From: an uncultured Rhodobacterales bacterium
GTDB taxonomy: Bacteria; Pseudomonadota; Alphaproteobacteria; Rhodobacterales; Rhodobacteraceae
DNA length: 7,379 nucleotides
Assembly: GCA_937901055.1 (NCBI GenBank)
Contig: CALCGO010000127.1
Span: forward strand, 1 to 7,379
Direction: 5' to 3'
This document shows, one piece after another, positions 1 to 5,682 of this stretch (the first letter of the stretch is position 1; each line of letters opens with the position of its first letter). A program made the translations under genes and the position numbers. The notes below the pieces were generated by a model. That model did not search any database, was not told where the DNA came from, and was given only the letters and a program-made list of their open reading frames with translations.

Positions 1-85
1 CATTCAAGAGTTCGGTTGCGATGGTCAGCCGGGCGCATCCTGGAAGTGCCTTGACCTGATCAGCCGTACAAAAAGACACTCCCAT
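1..85 (-). pseudogene. tal: Transaldolase C-terminal fragment (5'-truncated, runs off the window start)
   Basis: Reading the minus strand leftwards from base 85 gives an open frame of 28 codons to the window edge. It starts MGVSF, continues through LPGCARLTIATELL and is still open at base 1. It resembles the stretch of E. coli-type transaldolase (TalB) that reads MGASF...LAGCDRLTIAPALL, about 95 residues before the end of a ~317-residue enzyme. Transaldolase moves a three-carbon unit between sugar phosphates in the cytosolic pentose phosphate pathway. The N-terminal two thirds, including the Schiff-base lysine region, are absent: upstream of base 85 this frame has only five unrelated codons before a stop at 101-103, and the DNA there encodes the repressor in another frame. 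The ATG at 85-83 overlaps the repressor's stop (TGATG), but I see no Shine-Dalgarno. I therefore read it as a decayed remnant rather than a small gene. The family match is good though short; pseudogene status is inferred. Confidence 0.68.
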
Positions 86-819
86 CAGGCTGGAGCTTGT
101 TCATGTGTGACGACGGCGTCGAATTGCTCGGTGCGTGCGATAACCGCGAGGCCGGGCCGACCGAACTTACTTTGGGTTGCAAGAAGTAAAGATTTTTGAG
201 CCGCATTCATTGCAGCCTTCTTGATAGCTATCTTGTCTAGGTCAAAGTCCATGACACGCCCATCTTGATCGATAGTTGAGCAGGCAATGAGCGCGTAGTC
301 TAAGCTGACATCCCTAATGAGATTGAGCGCTTCCATTCCCACGATTGAGCCGTCTCTGCCTGCCATTTTGCCACCAAGAACAAAGACCTGATGATCTTGT
401 GGGTCAAATTTCAGCGCGGCAGGCATTGAGTTCGTGAAGATAGTGAAGCCCTTCTTTCTCGACAAGACGGATGCACAAGCTTCCATCGTAGTACCAACAT
501 CCAAAAATAGTGTCGCTCCATCATGGATAAGTGCTGCAGCCGACTTACCAATCGCCATTTTTTCCGGGCGGGAGATATCCTGCTTGGACTTGTAATCCAG
601 TCGTGTTGCTTCTTCCCGTTCAATTGGGCCGGCCCCGCCGTGAAACCGCTGTAGGCGGCCGGCATCAGACAAAGCAATGATGTCTCGGCGGACAGTTTGC
701 ATTGAGAGACCATACTTTTCGGAGAGTCCTTCAAGTGTGGCATAGCCGGACTCTTCAACCATTAGGAGTATTTTGGATTGCCGGTCGGTAAGTGGTGGAT
801 TTTTTTTCTGGACTGTCAT
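85..819 (-). CDS. DeoR-family transcriptional repressor, GlpR-like
   Basis: A cytoplasmic DNA-binding repressor of 244 residues. Residues ~10-65 form the DeoR winged helix-turn-helix, with the recognition helix around SMQTVRRDI (39-47) and the family's HGGA at 60-63. The rest is the sugar-phosphate-sensing domain: GATLFLDVGTT (101-111), GRDGSIVG (154-161), STID.DG (181-187), KK at 200-201 and SKFGR (217-221). The RDGxIxG and SKFGR blocks resemble E. coli GlpR, whose inducer is glycerol-3-phosphate, more than generic DeoR members; the family normally responds to phosphorylated intermediates. It is divergent from the transport operon across only 60 bp, so it probably controls that operon and itself. 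The only Shine-Dalgarno before the chosen start is a weak GAGAAG. The C-terminus stops at DAVVTHEQAPA, roughly 15-20 residues short of GlpR, exactly where transaldolase-like sequence begins, so it may be slightly truncated. Family call is firm; inducer is inferred. Confidence 0.93.
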   Translation of the reverse strand: MTVQKKNPPLTDRQSKILLMVEESGYATLEGLSEKYGLSMQTVRRDIIALSDAGRLQRFHGGAGPIEREEATRLDYKSKQDISRPEKMAIGKSAAALIHDGATLFLDVGTTMEACASVLSRKKGFTIFTNSMPAALKFDPQDHQVFVLGGKMAGRDGSIVGMEALNLIRDVSLDYALIACSTIDQDGRVMDFDLDKIAIKKAAMNAAQKSLLLATQSKFGRPGLAVIARTEQFDAVVTHEQAPA

Positions 820-879
820 CTTCTCATGTCATATAGCTTACATTTGTAACATATCCTACATAGACGGTGGCAAAAGGCA
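820..879. promoter_or_regulatory. Divergent intergenic control region with candidate DeoR-type operator
   Basis: These 60 bases separate two divergent starts, so both promoters and any repressor site must lie here or inside the genes. The AT-rich middle contains TTACATTTGTAA (838-849), a perfect 5-bp inverted repeat around TT. It also contains three ACAT cores spaced exactly 9 bp apart (starting at 840, 849 and 858, in TTACATTTG, TAACATATC and CTACATAGA). Short inverted or phased direct repeats next to the regulator gene fit binding by a DeoR-family protein, but the site does not copy the E. coli GlpR consensus. I could not pick a convincing -35/-10 pair on either strand. Upstream of the plus-strand gene the possible Shine-Dalgarno elements are GGTGG (866-870) or AAAGG (873-877), both modest. 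Confidence 0.45.
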
Positions 880-1548
880 ATGATTCCCAAAATAACAAAG
901 ACATCTTCGGGCGAAATTTTGCTTGATGGCCAAGAACTCAACGTTCGCAGGTGGACATTGTGCCCTAGTAATCAGAGCGGCGTGGCGATCTCAGCAAGGG
1001 GAGCATTCGAGCACCTGAGCAAGTCCAGATCACTCAGAAATATCGTCGTCGGTATTATTGGTCCGCGCGATGCGACAAATGAGCAAATGATCTCCGCTGA
1101 GCGTACAGCCTACCTTCTTGCAGAGCTCGGTATTACTTTGATCTGCGGAGGAAAATCTGGAGTTATGCAAGCAGCATCAAAGGGTTGTCATGATGCGGGC
1201 GGCCTGTTGGTCGGCATTCTTCCAGGCAGTACTCCCGATGAGGCAAACGAATTTGTTGGCGTTCCATTACCAACAGGGTTGGGCGAAGCGCGCAACATGA
1301 TTATTGCCAAGTCGGCGCGGGTTCTTGTTGCAGTAGGGGGGTCTTATGGGACCCTCAGTGAAGTTGCTTATGGGTTGCATTTCTCCAAACCAGTCATCGG
1401 ATTGGCAGGTGCGGCTGACGTCGACGGCGTTGTCCATATGAATGACCCAGAAGCTGCGGTGCACGCCGTTCTGGAGGCGTTGTTCTTCTGCGCCGCACAT
1501 CCTGATTCGGAAGAGGGATGTAAGATTACTTACAGTGCAATCCAATGA
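880..1548 (+). CDS. SLOG/LOG-like Rossmann-fold protein (TIGR00725 / MoCo-carrier-like family)
   Basis: A 222-residue soluble protein of the SLOG superfamily. The nucleotide-binding core runs from about residue 55: VGIIGPRDA (57-65), ICGGKSGVM (88-96), GILPG (112-116), GLGEARN (133-139), VGGSYGTLSE (152-161) and KPVIGL (170-175). LOG phosphoribohydrolases, which cut nucleoside monophosphates into base and ribose-5-phosphate, carry PGGxGTxxE plus an upstream arginine. Here the proline is replaced by valine, but GGxGTxxE and an arginine in GEARN are present. That pattern fits the TIGR00725 group, which includes the algal molybdenum-cofactor carrier, and a nucleotide or phosphosugar ligand is plausible. 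The first ~50 residues (SGEILLDGQELNVRRWTL, then a linker) are an extension beyond the usual ~160-residue core. It is the first gene of the operon and overlaps the ABC ATPase by ATGA, implying coupled translation. Older databases may call it a lysine decarboxylase; nothing here supports that. The fold is confident, the reaction unknown. Confidence 0.83.
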   Translation: MIPKITKTSSGEILLDGQELNVRRWTLCPSNQSGVAISARGAFEHLSKSRSLRNIVVGIIGPRDATNEQMISAERTAYLLAELGITLICGGKSGVMQAASKGCHDAGGLLVGILPGSTPDEANEFVGVPLPTGLGEARNMIIAKSARVLVAVGGSYGTLSEVAYGLHFSKPVIGLAGAADVDGVVHMNDPEAAVHAVLEALFFCAAHPDSEEGCKITYSAIQ

Positions 1549-2624
1549 GCGGCGCACTTTCATTAGAGAACGTTACCAAGAGATTTGGAAACACGACAGC
1601 CGTAGACGGAATTTCGCTTGAACTCAAAGAGGGTGAGTTCGTGGCGCTTCTGGGAGCATCTGGGTGCGGAAAATCTACAACGCTTCGTCTATTTGCGGGT
1701 CTCGAAACTGCGACTGAAGGCCAAGTAATGTTGAAAGGCAAGGACGTTACGCAGGCGAGTGCATCAGCCCGAAACATTGCACTGATGTTTCAATCTTATG
1801 CGCTTTATCCACACCTTACGGTTCAACAAAATATAGCAATGCCACTGAAGTTGCGTCGTCTTAATGCGCTGCAGAGACTACCCGGAGCTGGAATGGTCAG
1901 TTCCAGGGCGCGTGCTCAAGATGCGGAGATCAAACTAGCAGTCGCGCAAATGGCGGACATGCTAAGGTTAGAGGAATTGCTGCATCGAAAACCAGGTCAG
2001 TTGTCTGGCGGACAGCAACAGCGAGTTGCATTGGCGCGCGCATTGGTTCGCGATCCGTCAGCGTTTCTTTTGGATGAGCCGCTCTCCAACCTCGACACGC
2101 AATTGCGTGCTGAGACACGGGAAGAGATTCGCGCGCTGCACAAGCGAACCGGATATCCGTTCCTTCTTGTGACGCACGATCAATCCGACGCGCTCTCGAT
2201 GGCGGACCGGATTGCCGTGATGATCGCCGGCAAAGTCGTTCAAACTGGATCGCCAACAGAGATATTCAACAAACCCGCGTCACAAGAAATTGCCACGTTC
2301 ATTGGACATCACCGTATGAACATATTGCCTGCGGGGGCTGGTCAGAGCTTGCATTCGGATGGTTCAAAACTGGCGCTCGGAGTGAGGCCGGAAGAGTTAA
2401 GTCTAGTTCAAAAGGGCGGTCTTCAGGCAACCGTGGAGTCCATCACCTTCCATGGCGAAGAAACTATCTTGAAGCTGCGTGGCCCATCGGACGTGATCCT
2501 TAGATCGGTCGTCCGCGGTCGCGCCAATCTCCCCGACATTGGCGAAAATGTTCGGCTGGGTGCCGCCGTTGAATCGCTTCATGCGTTCTCAGATGACGGT
2601 CAGCGCAAGGAGATCACCCAATGA
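1545..2624 (+). CDS. ABC importer ATPase, CUT1 type (UgpC/MalK-like)
   Basis: The cytoplasmic ATP-hydrolysing subunit that powers the importer encoded downstream; 359 residues, normal for MalK/UgpC. All nucleotide-binding motifs are intact: Walker A GASGCGKST (37-45), Q-loop at Q83 in LMFQSYALYPHLTV, signature LSGGQQQR (153-160), Walker B AFLLDE (173-178), D-loop SNLD (181-184) and switch histidine H211 in LVTHDQ. A TOBE/OB-fold regulatory domain follows, marked by LGVRPEELSL (278-287). Between Q-loop and signature there is an extra, arginine-rich stretch (about residues 103-127, RRLNALQRLPGAGMVSSRAR) compared with MalK, falling in the helical subdomain that contacts the permeases. The gene is coupled by ATGA overlaps to the SLOG gene before it and the permease after it. 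CUT1 ATPases serve carbohydrate, polyol and glycerol-phosphate transporters, so the family does not by itself fix the substrate. Confidence 0.96.
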   Translation: MSGALSLENVTKRFGNTTAVDGISLELKEGEFVALLGASGCGKSTTLRLFAGLETATEGQVMLKGKDVTQASASARNIALMFQSYALYPHLTVQQNIAMPLKLRRLNALQRLPGAGMVSSRARAQDAEIKLAVAQMADMLRLEELLHRKPGQLSGGQQQRVALARALVRDPSAFLLDEPLSNLDTQLRAETREEIRALHKRTGYPFLLVTHDQSDALSMADRIAVMIAGKVVQTGSPTEIFNKPASQEIATFIGHHRMNILPAGAGQSLHSDGSKLALGVRPEELSLVQKGGLQATVESITFHGEETILKLRGPSDVILRSVVRGRANLPDIGENVRLGAAVESLHAFSDDGQRKEITQ

Positions 2625-3505
2625 GCCGCCGCTGGATAACAGACCTTGTTCTTGTGGGGCCGGCTGCAATTGCCCTTATTCTTTTCATCTTCCTGCCAGT
2701 TTGCATCGTGTTTGTTCTCGCGTTCACCGACTATCAATTTGGTGCAAGGACGGCGGACTTCGTAGGGCTAGAAAACTTTTCAGATCTTTTCGGCTCAAGA
2801 ATCGGACGTAAAGCCATCACAAATACGCTGATCTACGCAGGGATTGTGATACCGACGTCCGTAGGCTTGGGGCTTTTGGTGGCGGTTGGTCTTCACAGTC
2901 TGTCCAAGACGCTCCCAAGGATTTCAAACGCACTCAAAGCGATCTACTTTCTTCCTGTTGCCGCGACATTGGTTGCGATGGCTGTCAGCTGGCAGATGCT
3001 CATGCACCCGTCGCTTGGGCTGCTTAATCATTGGGCAGTCGCGCTGGGGTTTTCACCCGTCCAATGGCTCAGCGATCGCGATACCGTCATCTATTCCTTA
3101 GCCATGATCGGCGTGTGGCAGAGCGTCGGATATAATATGGTCCTTTTTCTTGCTGGCCTAAGTGCGATTCCCGAAACGCTTTACGACGCATCAGAAGTGG
3201 ATGGCGCTGAAAGCGGTTGGTCACGGTTCTGGCTTGTGACTTGGCCGATGCTTGGACCGACGACACTCTTTGTCATGATTGTAACGGCCGCAACCGCGTT
3301 TCGTGTGTTCGAGACGGTCGCAACGATGACACAAGGCGGCCCTGCCTTTGCGTCAGATACAATCGTCTACGCACTTTATCGCGAGGGATTTGTCTACTTC
3401 AAGGCGGGATACGCTAGTGCCATCACGGTGGTGTTCTTTCTCGCACTTCTCTTGTTGACCGTGATCCAGCTGGTGCTGGTCGAGCGGCGGGTGCACTACA
3501 GATGA
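2621..3505 (+). CDS. ABC importer permease, UgpA/MalF-like
   Basis: One of two inner-membrane subunits that form the translocation channel. The 294-residue protein has six predicted membrane segments (about 8-35, 69-92, 106-127, 156-181, 211-231, 264-287). The EAA coupling loop, which docks onto the ATPase, reads DASEVDGAESGW...WPMLGP at 189-213. A TQGGP block (237-241), characteristic of UgpA/MalF-type permeases, follows. It lacks the long periplasmic loop of enterobacterial MalF and is therefore UgpA-like in size. Its start overlaps the ATPase stop and its stop overlaps the next permease start (ATGA in both cases), so the three subunits are translationally coupled. The assignment as a CUT1 permease is secure; the transported molecule is not shown by the sequence. 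Confidence 0.95.
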   Translation: MSRRWITDLVLVGPAAIALILFIFLPVCIVFVLAFTDYQFGARTADFVGLENFSDLFGSRIGRKAITNTLIYAGIVIPTSVGLGLLVAVGLHSLSKTLPRISNALKAIYFLPVAATLVAMAVSWQMLMHPSLGLLNHWAVALGFSPVQWLSDRDTVIYSLAMIGVWQSVGYNMVLFLAGLSAIPETLYDASEVDGAESGWSRFWLVTWPMLGPTTLFVMIVTAATAFRVFETVATMTQGGPAFASDTIVYALYREGFVYFKAGYASAITVVFFLALLLLTVIQLVLVERRVHYR

Positions 3506-4320
3506 AAATGTCAAACATGATAGTGCTGGGACTTGTCTCAGTCGGCGCCGCGATGATCTTGTTACCATTCATCTGGATGCTTTCAATTTCTGTGAAACCT
3601 CATGCGGAGGTGTTCTCGACAGACATTACGCTTCTGCCCAAGAGCCCTACCTTGCAGAACTATTGGCACGCAATCTCTCAGACGGACATTCCGCTCTACT
3701 TGATGAACGGCGTCATCGTCACTGGCGGAATTCTCGCGTTGCAACTTCTGGTTACTGTTCCGGCTGCCTATGCGTTGGCACATAGGGACTTCCGTGGGCG
3801 CAACGTGATGTTCGCAAGCGTTGTGGCGGCACTTTTGGTCCCTTTTCACGTGACGGCAATCCCAGTCTTTATTGGGTTTGCTGAGTTTAAACTGCTCAAC
3901 TCATACACCGCGCTGATCTTGCCTTTCGTGGCTACCGCCTTTGGGACGTTCTTGCTTCGCCAGGCGTTTGCGCGGATCCCGAAGGAATTGATAGATGCAG
4001 CTCGCATCGATGGAATGAGCGAGATGGGCATCGCTTGGAGGATTGCCTTTCCGCTTGGCCTCCCAACCGTAATCGCCTTTGCAATCTTTTCGGTCACGGC
4101 GCATTGGAACGACCTTTTTTGGCCATTGATCGCGACGACTGACCCTGACTTAGCAACGCCCCCGCGCGGCATTCTCTACTTCCGCGACGAAGAGAGCGGC
4201 GATGACATCGGTCCGCTGATGGCGGGTGCAACATTAATCATTGCCCCTTTGGTAATCGGCTTCCTGCTCGCGCAAAAGCGCTTCACGCAAGGCCTGGCCA
4301 ACACGGGGCTCAAGGGATGA
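3502..4320 (+). CDS. ABC importer permease, UgpE/MalG-like
   Basis: The second inner-membrane channel subunit, 272 residues with six predicted membrane segments (about 5-29, 67-92, 102-125, 135-155, 186-208, 238-258). The EAA loop is DAARIDGMSEMGIAWRIAFPLGLP (165-188) and gives the expected contact with the ATPase Q-loop cleft. The C-terminus, QKRFTQGLANTGLKG, has the Q-R-F-x-x-G-L...G-x-x-K-G tail typical of UgpE/MalG proteins. The start at 3502 overlaps the previous stop by ATGA; in-frame ATGs two and five codons later are possible but less likely given the coupling pattern. It presumably forms a heterodimer with the permease encoded just upstream. A 62-bp gap separates it from the binding-protein gene, the first break in an otherwise overlapping run. 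Confidence 0.95.
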   Translation: MKMSNMIVLGLVSVGAAMILLPFIWMLSISVKPHAEVFSTDITLLPKSPTLQNYWHAISQTDIPLYLMNGVIVTGGILALQLLVTVPAAYALAHRDFRGRNVMFASVVAALLVPFHVTAIPVFIGFAEFKLLNSYTALILPFVATAFGTFLLRQAFARIPKELIDAARIDGMSEMGIAWRIAFPLGLPTVIAFAIFSVTAHWNDLFWPLIATTDPDLATPPRGILYFRDEESGDDIGPLMAGATLIIAPLVIGFLLAQKRFTQGLANTGLKG

Positions 4321-4342
4321 GGCAGAGCAAAAAACAATAATA

Positions 4343-4358
4343 TCGATCTTCAGATCGA
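4343..4358 (+). promoter_or_regulatory. Small palindrome in the leader of the binding-protein gene
   Basis: TCGATCT at 4343-4349 and AGATCGA at 4352-4358 are perfect complements around TC, in the 62-bp gap between the second permease and the binding protein. As RNA it would fold to a 6-bp stem with a four-base loop ending about 24 bases before the start codon. It could stabilise a processed binding-protein mRNA so that this subunit is made in excess of the permeases, or be a DNA operator half-pair. No U-tract follows, so it is not a standard terminator. An AT-rich stretch just upstream (4329-4342) might hold an internal -10 element, but I find no matching -35. Confidence 0.35.
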
Positions 4359-4372
4359 AGAAATAACCAAAT

Positions 4373-4377
4373 GGAGG
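4373..4377 (+). promoter_or_regulatory. Strong Shine-Dalgarno that fixes the binding-protein start
   Basis: GGAGG lies five bases before the ATG at 4383. An in-frame ATG at 4371 would begin inside or before this ribosome-binding sequence and would add the charged residues MEEE in front of an otherwise typical signal peptide. The SD therefore selects 4383 as the real start. Confidence 0.85.
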
Positions 4378-4382
4378 AAGAA

Positions 4383-5624
4383 ATGAAGAATATCGTTTTA
4401 TCAGCTGGTCTTGCACTGGCAGCGTCAATGGCGACAGCGGAAACAGAGATCCGGGTTCACTATGCAATCCCTACGATCTGGACAGAAACACAAGAGCTTC
4501 TTGCCGAAGCATTCATGGAAGCAAATCCCGACATCACCATTGTTCTCGATGGCCCCGCCGAAAACTATGGCGATGGTGTCCAGCGTATTTTGCGAGAGAG
4601 TATTGCTGGCACGGCACCTGATGTCGCCTATGTCGGCCTCAACCGTTGGCGCATTCTAGAAGATCGCGGACTGACACAGCCTCTTGACGATTTTCTCCCG
4701 GCCGACCCTGCAGCAGCCGGGTATACACCTGCGCTATTGTCTTTGGGCCAATTCGAAGGACAGCAGCACGCGCTTGGAACATCCGCCTCGACAATGGTCC
4801 TTTACGTAAACCCAGACCTCGTTGAACAGGCGGGCGGATCAATGGATGATTTCCCCACAGACTTCGACGGGATCATTGAGCTGGCTGCAAAAATCGATGC
4901 GCTGGATGAAAACATCGAAGGCGTCTGGATTGGCCGTCATGACTGGCGGTTCCAAGCCCTCTTAGGTTCACACGGTGGGCGGCCTCTGACGGAGGACGAA
5001 AGCGATATTTCGTTCGATAGCGAAGAAGGCATCGCAGCGGCTTCCCTCTACAGCCGCTTTCTGAACGAAGGTGGGATGTCGACGATGTCTCAGGACAATG
5101 CGCGCCAATCCTTCCCGGCAGGCACGCTCGGCATGTTCTTTGAGTCATCGTCATTGCTTAATCGTTTCGAAGAAGGGTCCACCGGAAATTTCGATCTTGT
5201 TGTCAAAGGAACTCCAGTCGTTGCCGAAGAAAACGTGTACTTTCCGACGGGCGGTTCTGCGATCGCCATTCTTACGGGCGATGCCGAGAAACAAGCTGCG
5301 GCGTGGGAATATATCGCTTTTGTGACCGGTCCTGAGGGCCAAAAAATCATCGTTGAGAACACTGGTTACGCCCCAGCGAACAGCATCGTTCTGGATGACG
5401 AAAGCTATCTTGGTGACTACTATGCGGCCAATCCGAACGCGATTGCCGGCCACGCTCAAGTCGCTGCACACGCCGGTCCTTGGTACGCTTATCCAGGTGA
5501 CGAAGGTGTTGCAGTCACAGACTTGATTGCCGCAGCGCTGGTCGAGTTGACGGAGGGTGCCGATGTTCAGCAGACGATCAGCGAACTCGCCGATACTGCT
5601 CGCGACATGTTGGACATGAACTAA
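4383..5624 (+). CDS. Periplasmic solute-binding protein of the ABC importer (family 1, UgpB-like)
   Basis: The 413-residue secreted receptor that delivers substrate to the two permeases. Residues 1-19 form a Sec signal peptide: a short MKN start, a hydrophobic core and a cleavage site after MATA, leaving mature ETEIRV. There is no lipobox cysteine, so it should be free in the periplasm. Family-1 binding-protein landmarks follow: AFMEANPDITI (43-53), GTAPDVAYVG (76-85), STMVLYVNPDLVEQAG (136-151), AGTLGMFFESSS (246-257), GGSAIAIL (290-297), AAWEYIAFVTGPEGQ (306-320) and ENTGYAP (325-331), ending with an ELADTARDML helix. The NTGYAP and late PGDEGVAVTD segments recall UgpB, which binds glycerol-3-phosphate and glycerophosphodiesters, but overall similarity is too general to name the ligand. 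Aromatic residues around HDWRF (186-190) and GPWYAYPG (365-372) are candidate ligand contacts. The start was chosen from the GGAGG at 4373. Being last of the ABC genes with its own strong SD suits high expression. Confidence 0.93.
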   Translation: MKNIVLSAGLALAASMATAETEIRVHYAIPTIWTETQELLAEAFMEANPDITIVLDGPAENYGDGVQRILRESIAGTAPDVAYVGLNRWRILEDRGLTQPLDDFLPADPAAAGYTPALLSLGQFEGQQHALGTSASTMVLYVNPDLVEQAGGSMDDFPTDFDGIIELAAKIDALDENIEGVWIGRHDWRFQALLGSHGGRPLTEDESDISFDSEEGIAAASLYSRFLNEGGMSTMSQDNARQSFPAGTLGMFFESSSLLNRFEEGSTGNFDLVVKGTPVVAEENVYFPTGGSAIAILTGDAEKQAAAWEYIAFVTGPEGQKIIVENTGYAPANSIVLDDESYLGDYYAANPNAIAGHAQVAAHAGPWYAYPGDEGVAVTDLIAAALVELTEGADVQQTISELADTARDMLDMN

Positions 5625-5645
5625 TTCAATACCAACCCAAGAAAG

Positions 5646-5673
5646 GCTGCATGCGGGTCATACCGCATGCAGC
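5646..5673 (+). promoter_or_regulatory. Perfect 11-bp stem-loop between binding-protein and Na/Pi genes
   Basis: GCTGCATGCGG (5646-5656) and CCGCATGCAGC (5663-5673) are exact reverse complements around a six-base loop, GTCATA. It sits 21 bases after the binding-protein stop and ends nine bases before the ATG of the phosphate-carrier gene. It is a GC-rich hairpin strong enough to form in mRNA. No T-run follows (GATACACAC), so it is not a classical intrinsic terminator; likelier roles are 3' protection of the binding-protein transcript, partial attenuation, or limiting ribosome access to the next gene, which shows no clear Shine-Dalgarno. The structure is certain as sequence; the role is inferred. 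Confidence 0.7.
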
Positions 5674-5682
5674 GATACACAC

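Noticed and set aside
880..1548. Lysine decarboxylase
   Set aside because: The motifs are those of the SLOG/LOG Rossmann fold; no PLP-binding site is present. The label is a historical misannotation of this family.
4371..4382. Upstream in-frame ATG giving a 417-residue binding protein
   Set aside because: This ATG is followed at once by the GGAGG used by the ATG at 4383, has no SD of its own, and would put acidic residues before the signal peptide.
5646..5673. Intrinsic terminator ending the importer operon
   Set aside because: The stem is strong but is followed by GATACACAC rather than a T-run, so a classical Rho-independent terminator is not supported.
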